NCBI GenBank assembly: GCA_036365515.1
Contig: CM070873.1
Location: forward strand, 21,379,257-21,443,256
Direction of reading: 5' to 3'
DNA length: 64,000 nucleotides
From: Torymus aiolomorphi
Lineage: Eukaryota > Arthropoda > Insecta > Hymenoptera > Torymidae
Part shown: one piece after another, positions 34,656-46,453 of the stretch
How the letters are laid out: each line of letters begins with the position of its first letter
Numbering within the stretch: the stretch's first letter is position 1
Notes under the pieces: generated by a model
Seen by the model: only the letters and a program-made list of their open reading frames with translations
Told to the model about the DNA's origin: nothing
Databases searched by the model: none
Made by a program: the position numbers and the translations under genes

Positions 34656-35101
34656 TCGGGTTTCAAAAAATTAGTACTAAACTGTTTAATTAAATTTTTT
34701 GCGTTTGTTCATGCTTTATCCAATGACCTCTCAACATTATTCAAAATTTTAGTTTTTTATCACAATATTTTACTTATTTGGCAAAAAATATATAGCAATG
34801 TATCTATTATAAAGACAACGATCTGCATTTATAGGTTATGTACACGTCCAAAACGTCTAATTTTTATAGAAGAAAAATAATCAAGGCTATTAAAACTGTT
34901 GTAATAGATAAATAATTACGTGCATAAGCATGTAAACAAATAATTGCTTATTTTACTCTATTTAAACACTAAATATTAATTAAAATATTACTTGAATTAA
35001 ATCTTTTGCATTTATTATTTTTAGATATATTATTAGATATATTATTGTATTAGAATAAATAAAAAATGCATTGATTTTAATGTCACTTAAAAATTTTATT
35101 A

Positions 35102-37777
35102 TTATAACCAATTTCTTACAATAAACGTTCTACTGTCTGATACTTTTACATAGTGAGTTAATGTATATCCGGAGATTTCTTCGTCTGATAATAAAAACCA
35201 TTTAGATTTTAAACTTTCCATTTCGTAAAGATCAAAATGTTCATCTAATGCTACATCGGTGTATAATTGAGCTATTATGCTAAATCTATTATTGTCTCCA
35301 ACCATAAGACTCTCAATTTTATAAAATTGTGGCCCATTTTCATTTGGCACCATTATCATACTGTTATTTTTAATTTCCGATCCTTCGTATGTCAGACACT
35401 CTGTTACAAAGATAGAACGCGAAGTTTTAATTTCCTCGGGCAGTAATTAAAAAATTACAGGAAATCCTGGTAACGAAGAGATGGGTATTTTAACAGTTTT
35501 TAAACAGCAATTTTTTTGGGCTGGTAGAGAATACTTTTGCAGTAATAGACGGTAATTAAACCTTAACTGATCTTTAACAGCGGTTGTCCGACAGATATTT
35601 ATACGGTTCGTCGACACTTTTGACACAATTTTCCCTTCTCGATTTTTGCTTTCATATCGGATACATGAAATTTTCCATAGGGGACCAACGAGTATATAGA
35701 TTTTGCTATAATGCGTTAAAATGTGATGTTTTGGCTTCAAGGAACCAGGAAACAAATTACTTAATAACTGTAAATATTCTGATATTTGTAGGCTTATCCA
35801 TTTTTCAGCGTTTGGAGGAAGAGCTGGGCTTACTAATATTTCAACGATGTTACATAGTTGTTTAAGAAGAGCCCATGTCTTATTCTTCAAGGGAATGAAA
35901 TGCCCTACAATCAGACGAATATGTCTAATAAGACATAACATTTCCGAAGGTGTCATTATTATCCGTTTCTCATCAATATGCCTTTTGAGAATTTCAGGTG
36001 GCTTATTTTGGTGTTGTCCATATTCGAATCCCCTTATTAAGTCATTCAATTCCATCAAAGTGAAAAAATGTTGGACTTGAATAAATTCATGTAAAATTCC
36101 AGCTAAATCATACTGTGCTATGCCTTCCAGGACGTCATGCATGACATCGACTGATAAATTACGCGTTACATGAAAGTCATTGATAGCATGAAAAACACAT
36201 TCCTCTACTACGCCTGTTTGTTTACTATTCTTCTGTAAAATGTCTTTTTTGTATTTTTCTTCTGTTCTAGTTTTACATTGGCTGTCGTTGAAAATCGTTT
36301 GAATATTGTTCTTTGTTGTATAACAAAATCTACAAAATAAAGTAGAATTAAAACTAGGGTTAAAATCAAGAATTTGATTCAAACCCAAATTGTCCCCTAT
36401 AACCAAACAAAGTTTAAAAAATATCTGTTTTTCTTCGGTAGGTAACTTGATTGTAATGCCAACTTCTTCTAAATAGTTGAATTCGTCGATCATTTTTTGA
36501 AAAACAATTTTATTTCCAAAAGTAACTCGGTCTAGTGCATTAAACAGAGCGCACAAAAAAATATTCTCAACTTTAGATTGAATATTTAAGGGTAAACATG
36601 GGATTGATACGTAAACAGCACCGCATTTCGCAATTCCTCTATGACTACCAAGAGGATTGTTATTTTCGTAGTCGTCGAAGTATAAAAAAGGGGCAAAACA
36701 GTTCTGTCGTTACACTTTTTTATTGTTTCTTTCCACAATGACGCTTGAATGAAATTTGTAAGAATACTATCTTCTTGAAGAGAATCTATGTATTTTATGA
36801 TATCATGAAACATCATCGGAATTTCCAAAAATTTTTTAATACTAAACGCAAAGGTATTAACTCTGCCGTAGCTGGTACCAGACTTAACGTTTTCACACCG
36901 TTAATATATACAAAGTCCTTTCTTTCTCCAAGAAGATAACTTTCTGGTTTTATGTATGTATTCAAAATTTCAAATGTATTAAGAGCATGCCATTCTGTAG
37001 ATATACTATTTATTTTTTATTGACTTTATCAATATTCTCTTCAAAAATGTTATCAATGGTTTTAGTTATTGCGTTCGTGCTGTCAAGAGCTGTAAGTGAT
37101 TGTGAGACGTGTTCTTTTAATAAAGTCATTGTGTTACGTATCAATCCATGGCTATCTTGAATTATATTTTCAGCCTTATTGTGAGCAAGGTCTGGATGGG
37201 CGTAGAGTTTTGCAGCAAAAAGAACAACATCTTTACCAATGCTATTAATAGAAGATATATTATTATCATTAAACACCTGCACACAATTATCTAAATAGTT
37301 TTGTTTTATAGTATTTGTAGATATTTCTTCTTCAGTTATTGTTGAGTCCAAATCGAATTTATCTTCTGGTAATGAGTCGTGAGACGCTGGCGTACAATCA
37401 TCTAAACAGCCTTGCTTTACAGTACTTGCAAATATTTCTTCTTCTACTACTTTTGACTCAGATTCCAATTTATCTTCTTATAATGAGTCTCTAAAATTTA
37501 TATCTGCATCACACGATAGGGTTTCTTTTTGGATCATGGCACTGTTGTTGTAAAATAATTCTATTTTATCAATTGATTCAATTGATTCCAATGATTTTTC
37601 TAAATTATGATTTGAGGTAAGATGCTTTCGAAGCGCTCTAAGACTTCCGAAAGACCGCTTAAAATTTTTATCACAAGTATAATAACTATGTTTATTTTTA
37701 CTGTGTGAATATTGTACATGCCTTAAAAAGTCAGTTTTAGTGATAAGGCAAGCCTTACATTCAGAACAACGGAACAT
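35102..37777 (-). pseudogene. C2H2-finger transposase, decayed (CACTA/tnp2-like)
   Basis: One gene read from 37777 to 35102 with several lesions. The N-terminus has C2H2-type fingers (FRCSECKACLITKTDFLRHV, then a LRALRKHLTSNH tail). Two related 35-residue acidic repeats follow (SLPEDKFDLDSTITEEEI and its partner). The large domain has VIGDNLGLNQ, FCRFC, FHVTRNLSVDVMHDVLEG and a late KPKHHILTHYSKI. The GD..GLN, CRFC and VD(V/I)MHD pattern recalls CACTA/tnp2-like transposases; this superfamily call is tentative. Lesions: TAA at about 37478 (where the sister repeat has Pro), a frame change near 37015, a frame change in a T-run near 36690 and TAA at 35447-35449 with the same frame continuing to 35102. 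Clearly inactive. Confidence 0.75.
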
Positions 37778-37993
37778 TGTTCGTTATTGTAATATTTTTT
37801 ATAAAAATATGTTATAAAAATAATTATTTTAGAATTGTTCTTAAGATTAATATCTATTAACATTTTTTATGATTACTTAAATATTAAAACATTTTGGTAT
37901 TTGTTTCACATTTAAACTATTTCCTTTTTATAAATTTATATAAATACTGAACTCTGAATACAAATTTTCTTCCTATAAAACTATAATTGAAAT

Positions 37994-40900
37994 CTAATTT
38001 CCATTCATAGGATTTTCTTGAATACGTTCATTTGCAGTAATAATACTTCTAACATCTCCTAATAGAGCATTAACAGATCTATTGCAATGATCGGTTTCAA
38101 AATGAATATATGAGGCGTTTCGCCTCAACTCTCCCAGCGCGGCGCGCGAGCGTCAAATCATGCTATTTTCAAGTCGTGTTTACGATATCAATATGAATTT
38201 CAAAAAATTATGTAATAAGCGTTTCCGACGTATTTTTTCCTCAGCTTTCCAATGGTGTAAGTGGTTTTTCCGAAATTTTCCATTTTCACCCTCAAAAAGT
38301 ATAAAACATACTATATCTCGGAAAGTATATTTTTAATATTTTTTTTTATCATCTAGATCGAAAGCTGAGCATTTTTTACGTCGGAAAGGATTTTTTGCAA
38401 AATTTGCTCGAATGTTTTTCTTAGAGAAACAGAACGCGAAAGAGCAGACGCAGCGTCTCCTTCGTGCGCGGTATGCGGCGCGCTGTACAGCGCGTGGACT
38501 AGATGTATTTCGCTCTCTAGTAACCTTATTATTTTTATTTATCATTTTTAATTTTTTATGGAATATCTTTTTACACTTCGAATTTCACTTATATGCACGA
38601 TTGACATTTTCATAGGTTATTTCGCAAAAAAAAAAACCGCTGCCAATTCTTTGGCACTTAGCTTCCTCAAACTAATTCATCGTTTCCTAATTAAAAATTG
38701 AAATTCTGAAAATACATTTTTCATAAAAAGGAATGCTAAAGAATTTCAATAATACTTTGAACCGATGCGTCTTATACCAGTTTCTTGTAAAATAGTACAT
38801 TACGTACCTATTTTAAAAAAAGCTTTGACAGACCACCAAGTTTAAAAAAAATTGAGATTAAAAAGAGATAAAAGAAGGGGCTAAAAATGGCACTATTAAT
38901 ACGTTTTGATATTTTAATTTACTACATTATATAAAAATATTAAAATGATAGTTCTCGAAAATAAATGTATAATATATATTCATATAGATAATCACTTAAA
39001 ATTGCAACACAATATTGCCACCAACAAGTGTAATAAGTAACAGTTAAAATTTCAAGTCGATAAATAAATTATTTTTTGAGATATTAATTTTTTAAATATA
39101 AAAAAGTTTTCATTAATAACAAATGACAGAGTGAAGATATTTTAAATTTTAAATTTTAAAAAAAGAAAATGTAGGTAATTTGAATACCTTTTAAGAGAAG
39201 TATATTATTTTATGTAATAATTACTATAAGATACGAAAAAATCAAAAAAACTAAAAATTCAAAATCGTTTTTTGGTTATAAAACAAAAGAAAATCAATAA
39301 AATCCCAAATCCATCAGGGTACTTTCCTTTTGCCGCAAGACGAAGCGAATAAGCTTTACCCGACGAAAATCGGTTGATTAGTTTCGGAGATATTAGTTGA
39401 AATATGCACACACACACACACACACACGCACACACACACACATACATACATCCACGAAATCAAAAATCATCAAAATCAAATAATATACACATATACCACC
39501 ATAAAACATCTTTTTGAAGACTTTTTTTTCGAAAATTTTTTTCACCGTTACAAAGCTTCCTCTTTGAGGAAGCAAAAACATTACAATCAATTTGAAATAG
39601 CAGACGCAACGCTTCTCACTTACTTTTTACCCGATAGGTGGCTTGCATATAGAAAATTTTTGCCCGAGAGTTATTTGTTGTATCCAATTATATAAGTCTG
39701 ATGAATTTTCGATCTTTGTTATCCTTGAAATTGTTTAAGAATTTTAACGCTGTTTCCGTTATATTTGTGTTCTTCGTGTGTTTGCTGATTAAATCATAAT
39801 TTATTTTTTCGTTTATTTATTGCATTTATTTTCTCGCTACTGAAATGGATCCAGCTTTGAAGCTGAAATGCATAAATCCTTTTAATAAGATTAATCACTC
39901 TGTGTGTAAAAATTTGTCGAATTTTCCTTCAATATTTAGGAGTGCGTATCCCCTCGTACCAGAAAACGCGAAAATTTGTTCCAACTGTCAACGTCAACTT
40001 TATAAACATAAGTTAGATTTACCTTCATGCGATGCCAAAAAAGCTAAAATTGAATGTACTGATGAATATCATAAAGCAGGCGTGGCAGTTCTCAACCAAT
40101 TAAAAAAAAAAATTTTAGAATCACCGGGTAAGGAAGATAAAATTCAGCTACTCACGCTTGCTCCTGATTTTTGGTCTCGCAGAGACTTAATCAGAGAGTT
40201 CGGTTGTACTGAGTGGGAAGCTCGAGAAGCGAAAAAGTTAGTAACTGAAAGTGGAATTTTTTCAAAACCTGAAAAGAAAAGGGGCAAAATATTTCCAGTT
40301 GAAAGTGTAGATTCAGTTAAACGTTTTTATGAGAGGGACGATATTAGTCGTGTAATGCCCGGATTAAAAGATTGTATATCTGTTAAGCAGGATAATGGTA
40401 AAAGAGAACATGTACAGAAAAGGTTACTACTTGGTAATTTACGTGAAATTTATTGTTTATTTAAAAAAGAGCATGAATCTGTTAATATTGGCTTCACTAA
40501 ATTTACTCAATTGAGGCCGCCGCATTATGTTCTAGCGGGAAGCAGTGGTATGCATAATGTATGCGTATGTGTACACCACGAAAATATCAAGCTGATGTTA
40601 AATGCTATTAATTTACAGAGTTTAACTGAAAGTACTCGACTATTTCTTAAAAACTACCACGATTGCATCCAAGCAATCGTATGTAGTAATGCTAGTTCGA
40701 AATGTTACTTGGGAGACTGTTTAGATTGCCCCAATATGCCTGTATTACGGAAATATTTGCTTGAATGTTTTGAGAGAAATGATATTTTTCAAATACAGTA
40801 TGAGTCATGGCTTCAGACAGATCGTTGCACAATAGTATCTACAACTGTAAATGTTTATGAATTCATGAACATACTGGGAGAAAAATTAATAAAATTTAAA

Positions 40901-43900
40901 ACTCATGACTTCTTTGCGAGAGAACAATATCTTTTCTTAAGCGATTTGAAAAAAAACCTTCAAAAAGGAGAATTCCTTGTTTGTTGTGATTTTGCAGAAA
41001 ACTATGCGTTTATAGTGCAAAATTCAACACAATCGTTCCACTGGAACAATAATCAAGCAACAGTTTTTACAACAATGGTATATTATAACGAAAATCAAGA
41101 TCTTAAACATATAAGCATTGCTATAATTTCTGATAATCTAAATCACGATACTGTTGCTGTTTATGAATATCAAAAAATTATAATATCGTATTTAAAAAGT
41201 AATTTCATAGTCAAGAAAATTTATTACTTAACTGATGGAGCAGGTCAGCATTTTAAGAACAAGTCTACCTTCCAAAATCTTCTGTTTCATCAAAAAGATT
41301 TTGGAGTTCCTGCTGAATGGCATTTTCATGCAACAGCGCACGGTAAAGGTGCGTGCGATGGTATAGGCGCAAATTTGAAAAGAGGGGCGAAAAGAGCAAG
41401 TCTTCAACTCTCTTCGAGTAATCATATTTTAACACCAGAAGACCTTTACAACTGGGCTTTACGTAATTGCAAAGAAACTAAAGTTTTTTACAGCACTAAA
41501 GAGACCTATCAAAAAGCCGTTTTGAAACTAAAATCAAGGTTAAGTAAAATTAAATCTATACCGGGAACTTTACAGTACCATGCCGTTATTCCAATGAATA
41601 AAACAACATTAATACTAAAAAAAACGTCAATGAGTTCAGAATATCAAATCTTCCCTAAAAAACCCGTAAAACAAAACAAAATAAAATTATCTACTTTAAA
41701 AAAAAATTATTAATATAAATACTAGTTTATTGTTGCTATTATTAAGGAAATCAAAATTTTAAGTGGTTGTTAGAGAGCGAAATGCATCTAGTCCACGCGG
41801 TGTACAGCGCGCCGAAAACCGCGCGCGAAGGAGACGCTGCGTCTGCTCTTTCGCGTTCTGTTTCTCTAAGAAAACATTCGAGCAAATTCTGAAAAAAATC
41901 CTTTCCGACGTAAAAAATGCTCAGCTTTCGATCTAGGGGGTAAAAAAAAATATTAAAAATATACTTTTCGAGATATAGTATGTTTTATACTTGTTGGGGG
42001 GGAAAATGGAAAATTTCGGAAAAACCACCTACGCCATTGGAAAGCTGAGGAAAAAATACGTCGGAAACGCTTATCACATAATTTTTTGAAATGCATATTG
42101 ATATCGTAAACACGACTTGAAAATAGCATGATTTGACGCTAGCGCGCCGCGCTGGGAGAGTTGAGGCGAAACGCCTCATATCATAAACAGCCTTTTGGAT
42201 AAATAGCCATAAAGATAATGCTCTCTTTGAATATGCGCAATCCAGAGCAATACTTATCTTAAAGCACAAATCAATCGCTTTCAAAGATGAATCTGCTTTG
42301 TATAATACGTCATTAACGAGGACATATGCAGCTTCGATGCCAAGCAGATTACCAACGAATGCAGGTAATGGTTGACAAGTGAGATGCTCCACCCTCAGTT
42401 TCTCTTTGTAATTTCTAATAGACGATTCAACGTTACCTGCAGTCTGAAAATGATAACAAGCCAATAAGTTAATGGAAATGATTATAAATAATATATTTAA
42501 AAAATAAAACACCTCTACGTATAAGAAAAGCGATTCTCGTCTCTCCTGCATGGATAGTTTGCGTGCAGGTTGATTATTTTCTGTATTTTTTTTTGCATTG
42601 GGTGCATCAATAAGATATGGAAGCATATAAAATATAACAGTATCCTTGTTATCTGAAAATATGAGTTTTCTCATTAATATACGATATAGTGTGTGTGTGT
42701 GTATGTGTGTGCGTGCATGCGTGCGCGTGCGTGCGTGTGTGTGTGTGTGTGTGTATGTGTGTGTGTGTGTGTGTGTTTGTTTGTTATTACACAATTTATA
42801 CTTACGAGCTAGTAGTATGGGTAGCAAATGTATAAAAGCTTTTTCCTCTACAGTCTTTATTTTAGGACTTGATTGTAATAATTGGATTAAATGCTCTCGA
42901 ATAAGAGGCCACCTATTATTCAATGGATCATTAATCCCTGGTTGCAAATATGTTCAAAATCAGAAACAAGCTAAACAATATAAAAAAAAATATTAATTTA
43001 TATACATTATACATATTAATCAAGAAACTTGAAATATTGTAATAAAAAGCATATTTTACCAATTCTGCACCTCTCTGAATTGAAAGACAGTGAAATTTTG
43101 CATAATATTCATGAATAGAAGTATTATCCTTTTTCAGAAACGATTGCCTCGAATTGAATGTTGATTTCCATTTTAGAAGTAATTCATTCGCAGGTTCAAC
43201 ATGTGTTTCAAGCCATTGAAGATTCGCATGTTCGTCTTCTGTAACCATAAATTGTATATAAAACTAGTGCTTATATACTATAAACAATAACATTGAAACA
43301 AAATTTACAAGAGTCTTTCATTATATTTACAAATATGCAGCTAAACTATTTTATATGATAGATGTCTTAATATTTTTACCTGGAATTAGATCATCTGTTG
43401 GATTATTTTGTTGATAATTTTTCCTCTTAGAAGGTTTTACTATTCCTGCACGCCTATATTTTTTTCTTGTGTATTCAAAGTGACCAAATAGTGCCCCACT
43501 TGGATTGATTTTATGTTTGTCTACCTTGCGGTATGGTTGATAGTACGTATCTTGATTCTCACTTGGAAACAGTTCTACAATTTGATTACCCAGTTCAATA
43601 AATCTTTGGGATCGAATTCTACATAAAAAAGTATATAACAATCATTACGCATGAAAAAGTATTATAAAATATATGATATAAAAGTGTACTTTAAAACAGG
43701 ACCTATAAACTAATATAAAACAATTATCAATATAAAACTTGTAATATATAATTAATGATCATAAAATCCATCATTAACAAATAAAACTCACTGAAACTGT
43801 TCTAATTGTTGTGGTTGACCTCCAATTACAACTGGTTGAAAAATTTGATCCTTTTCATTTTGGATTACCAATCTTGATAGAAAGTTTCTAGTGTTTCTAC

Positions 43901-43976
43901 GAAAAAGCTTATTTTGTTCGTATGCCTTCAATACAGTTTTGCCATCTGCAGTTTTATTCAGCAGTTGATAAATTGG
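37994..43976 (-). CDS. Uncharacterised multi-exon gene split by a transposon
   Basis: Exons 43976-43792, 43618-43380, 43238-43071, 42937-42806, 42652-42513 and 42443-42180 continue after the inserted element at 38107-37994, ending at TAG. Phases agree throughout (2, 1, 1, 1, 0); the third donor is the weak GTGCAG. Together they give 413 residues, 5'-incomplete because the first exon starts at an acceptor. Segments include RSQRFIELGNQIVELFPSEN, an ALFGHFEYTRKKYR basic stretch, and CFKISIALDCAYSKRALSLW. I recall this protein type as recurrent and transposon-associated in insect genomes; the function is unknown. The (GT)n tract at 42690-42783 lies in an intron. Absence of stops on either side of the insertion argues that the break is young. 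Confidence 0.65.
38110..38524 (+). repeat. Left terminal inverted repeat
   Basis: Complement of 41766-42179 along its length, with scattered single-base differences and small indels. Ends with CGCTCTCTAGTAACC. Confidence 0.9.
39405..39451. repeat. CA microsatellite
   Basis: (CA)n with two interruptions inside the transposon. It is followed at 39540-39590 by the interspersed block ACCGTTACAAAGCTTCCTCT, also present at about 22578 and, inverted, at about 11548. Confidence 0.85.
39845..41713 (+). CDS. Transposase-like protein, 622 aa, intact
   Basis: Single exon, ATG to TAA, filling the transposon between its TIRs. The N-terminus has candidate zinc ligands (KLKCINPF, SVCKNL, ICSNCQRQLYKH). A Cys/His-rich middle follows (HNVCVCVHHENIK, CYLGDCLDCPNM). 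The C-terminal half has the series CCDFAENYAF, QSFHWNNNQATVF, IISDNLNHDT, YYLTDGAGQHFKN and FHATAHGKGACDGIGANLKR. These spaced acidic residues (D in CDFAEN, D in LTDGAG, D in ACDG) look like a DDD/E RNase-H-fold nuclease. I recall this family as widespread in insect and cnidarian genomes. It would cut and join its own TIRs in the nucleus. No frameshift or stop, so it may still be active. Confidence 0.8.
   Translation: MDPALKLKCINPFNKINHSVCKNLSNFPSIFRSAYPLVPENAKICSNCQRQLYKHKLDLPSCDAKKAKIECTDEYHKAGVAVLNQLKKKILESPGKEDKIQLLTLAPDFWSRRDLIREFGCTEWEAREAKKLVTESGIFSKPEKKRGKIFPVESVDSVKRFYERDDISRVMPGLKDCISVKQDNGKREHVQKRLLLGNLREIYCLFKKEHESVNIGFTKFTQLRPPHYVLAGSSGMHNVCVCVHHENIKLMLNAINLQSLTESTRLFLKNYHDCIQAIVCSNASSKCYLGDCLDCPNMPVLRKYLLECFERNDIFQIQYESWLQTDRCTIVSTTVNVYEFMNILGEKLIKFKTHDFFAREQYLFLSDLKKNLQKGEFLVCCDFAENYAFIVQNSTQSFHWNNNQATVFTTMVYYNENQDLKHISIAIISDNLNHDTVAVYEYQKIIISYLKSNFIVKKIYYLTDGAGQHFKNKSTFQNLLFHQKDFGVPAEWHFHATAHGKGACDGIGANLKRGAKRASLQLSSSNHILTPEDLYNWALRNCKETKVFYSTKETYQKAVLKLKSRLSKIKSIPGTLQYHAVIPMNKTTLILKKTSMSSEYQIFPKKPVKQNKIKLSTLKKNY
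41766..42179 (-). repeat. Right terminal inverted repeat
   Basis: Partner of 38110-38524, ending CGAAACGCCTCAT at 42179. The next two bases, AT, are the putative target duplication. Confidence 0.9.
42690..42783. repeat. GT/GC microsatellite
   Basis: A long (GT)n tract with GC and AT interruptions in an intron of the split gene. Confidence 0.9.
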
Positions 43977-44072
43977 CTGTAATATATATATATAGTAAAA
44001 AAAAAATATATATATATATAACTTAAAATAAAAATAAAAAATAGATACTTTGTGAATATTTTTTTCATTTCA

Positions 44073-44670
44073 GATTATAGAATTCTCTCACAGTCTTTAA
44101 TCTCTGGAACAGATTCTTATCAAAGGAGCAACACCAGTAGTAATGCCAGTATTGCCAGTAATTTCTCATTACATCGGCAAAGTCTTCATAATCTACAAGT
44201 AAATCAAGTAATTATTAGACAGACTTTTAGGAGGTGGAATATAAACATGATCTATTACAGAAATCTTTGGAGAATTTAGAACTGCAAAATCATAGCTTTG
44301 TAGACAGTGCTACTGCATTATACAGGACAGATTTTGCTGGAAAAGGAGAATTGGCAGCTTGCCAAATGCATTTAGCCAGGTTTCATAGATTATTGCTTAG
44401 ATTAGCTGATGAATTTGGCTGTGCAGTGTTTATCACTAATCAAGTAGTAGCTCAAGTGAATGGTACAGCTAGTATGTTTGGAGGTGATCAAAAGAAACAT
44501 ATAGGTTACAATATTATTGCCCATGCAAGAATAACTAGACTATTTACGCTTAGATAATCTTGGAGAAAAACTCAGAGAAGCTAGGGGTATACGGCAAAAA
44601 TATGTAGTACAAAGCATTGAACTTCAAAGTTTGAAAGTCAAGCTTGAATCTATTGATCAAAATTAGTTGG
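44073..44670 (+). pseudogene. RAD51-like pseudogene
   Basis: 44218-44280 reads RLLGGGI, stop, T, stop, [14 protein letters not shown], a decayed RAD51 Walker A region (normally GEFRTGKT). After a deletion the frame 44300-44556 reads [20 protein letters not shown], then [20 protein letters not shown] and [14 protein letters not shown], the RAD51 Walker B and L2 region. The Walker A Gly-Lys-Thr has become Ala-Lys-Ser-stop. 44073 follows TTTTTTCATTTCAG, so some flanking sequence (44073-44215) might be exon-derived. 44565-44665 is open but unrecognised. Normal RAD51 drives strand exchange in homologous recombination; this copy cannot. Confidence 0.8.
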
Positions 44671-44825
44671 TATCTAAATCATTTTATTTTAAATTTATTT
44701 TAAATTGCTCTATGAAGAAATGTCGCTCAGGATGATTCTGTAATGCTCAAACTGTAATAATTACATTGCTGTGTTAACCGTACAACCTTTTTAAATTTGG
44801 TAAAATACAAGAGAAAGTAAAAGCA

Positions 44826-45010
44826 AATGGATGGGAAAAAGTATTTTGCGAAAAAACTTTGTATCAGCTGCTGCTATGGAAATGTTGCGGTTTTTGCCAA
44901 GGATAGAGGATCAGGTGATATCAGAGATTTAAGTCCTATTTTTGAAAACTTTAAGTAAAAGCAGCATTGACAGCTGGCTTATACCCAAATTTAATATGTG
45001 TAGAAGTCAT
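44826..45010 (+). pseudogene. DExH helicase fragment, YTHDC2-like
   Basis: Three short pieces in shifting frames: SILRKNFVSAAAMEML (about 44838-44885), FAKDRGSGDIRDLSPIFENF (about 44896-44955) and VKAALTAGLYPNLICVEV (about 44957-45010). Order and wording match the C-terminal helicase-associated region of DExH RNA helicases, closest in my recollection to YTHDC2. An in-frame TAA ends the second piece. Confidence 0.55.
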
Positions 45011-45179
45011 GAGTTACTGCTACTACAGTTCATGGAGCGAAAGGAGCATCACCGGGACAGTATTTATCAGATAAGTATGAGTAACCTCAAAATTATTTGA
45101 GAAAACTTTGTAAACATACTATGCCTCACTTTTCTTTGAGAAATAGGTTCTTTGTGTATGTTTTTCTTCTTCTGTCTAG

Positions 45180-45276
45180 GATGCAGAAGCAGACAATCTC
45201 ATCACCCAGAAAGCAGTAATAGAATTGAGACCCAATGGCAAGTTTATCGAGAAAAGAGGATTATTTGGATTTTGAA
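45180..45276 (+). pseudogene. Possible orphan terminal exon
   Basis: After CTTCTGTCTAG at 45179 the frame DAEADNLITQKAVIELRPNG runs to GLFGF and TGA. The acceptor and composition look exon-like, but I do not recognise the protein and no upstream exon connects in phase. Confidence 0.3.
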
Positions 45277-45289
45277 TACCAATCCTCTT

Positions 45290-46350
45290 AATTTACCGCC
45301 AACATCATTTTATTGTCTTCAAAGTAAAATAGAATTGTGACGCAGTAGTGTATCTGGATCTACGATCCTTGTAAGCCTTTGACATTTATGACATTTATTT
45401 GAGATATTAATCTGAGCCTTTGGTTTGAGAAGCATTATTTCTACTTCAACAAATTTAGTCGATTTCAGTGCTTACTCTTAAGCTGTTTTACATATTTGCT
45501 TATGGATCAATCAAATTATTATGTAATAGATTTATTAATTCAAGTATTTTTAATAAGAATTTCAAGAAAGTTATGTATTAGTGACTGATCAGTGTTTTAT
45601 AGTATGTTAATATTTGACGTATTCTCAATTAAAAATATAAAACAGATTAGGTATTTTTATTTTAAATTACAAGACTAGCATTAAAAATGTGTAGTAAATA
45701 TAATACAATGTTGTGCAAATGGATGATGGATTTCTCGCATAGGATTTCTGAAGTAAATTTAAAAAATAAATTTAATTAAATCTATCAATCATAATTTTAC
45801 AAACATTGAGAAAATAAATCTAAAACAAAATACCAAAAGAAGATATTTTAATTGTATTAAATATCTTCAATATATCAAATTTGGAAATGTGTTTTAGCTT
45901 TTAACGGTGCTCTGGAATCTCTTAAATAAAAAAAATATGCTTATTCGATTACTTTTCATTTGTTCAAGTCGCAGCTGGCTCACATAGTTGATTAAAACTT
46001 ATTGCTGATAAAAGAGACTCGTTTACAACTACTGGCTTCGATTACAACAGTTTATCTCTACATTTTGTCGAAGAAGTAGGACTATAAATCAATTTAATTG
46101 AAATTATCAGCGTCAAAAGAAGAAATGTTATGTGGTTAATTAGAACTGTATAGAAGCATTATCAGATTATAAACTTTATTTTCACAAGTACTAATACTAA
46201 TACTAAAGTGAAATCATCAATATATGTATGGTTGTGAGCTTCACATTATGGTTTGGCATGAATACCATTATTGTTTTAGTGACTCAGTTATGGTATATTA
46301 AATCATGCAAAACTTACATGTTCAAAAAATCTCTCTACCTTCCACTCCGA
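45290..46350. other. Gene-free AT-rich stretch
   Basis: No coding sequence, RNA or repeat that I can support in this kilobase. Confidence 0.35.
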
Positions 46351-46354
46351 CCCT

Positions 46355-46355
<1 letters not shown>

Positions 46356-46452
<97 letters not shown>
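46356..46452. repeat. Long CT microsatellite
   Basis: About 97 bases of nearly pure (CT)n. A similar tract of about 45 bases lies at 46683-46727. Confidence 0.95.

Positions 46453-46453
<1 letters not shown>

Larger units (their letters stand above)
38110..42179 (+). mobile_element. 4.07 kb DNA transposon with 414 bp TIRs
   Basis: Near-identical terminal inverted repeats, about 38110-38524 and 41766-42179, start ATGAGGCGTTTCGCCTCA, which is itself a small hairpin. AT at 38108-38109 and 42180-42181 is the likely 2 bp target duplication (see the interrupted gene). The element carries one intact 622-residue ORF between the TIRs and looks complete. Inside, 38634-38676 shares CCGCTGCCAATTC.TTGGCAC with 53098-53140, and a CA repeat lies at 39405-39451. 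The superfamily is undetermined. Confidence 0.9.

Noticed and set aside
34407..34880. 157-residue plus-strand frame
   Set aside because: Lies across an ACACGGATAGAA-type repeat and has no recognisable protein features.
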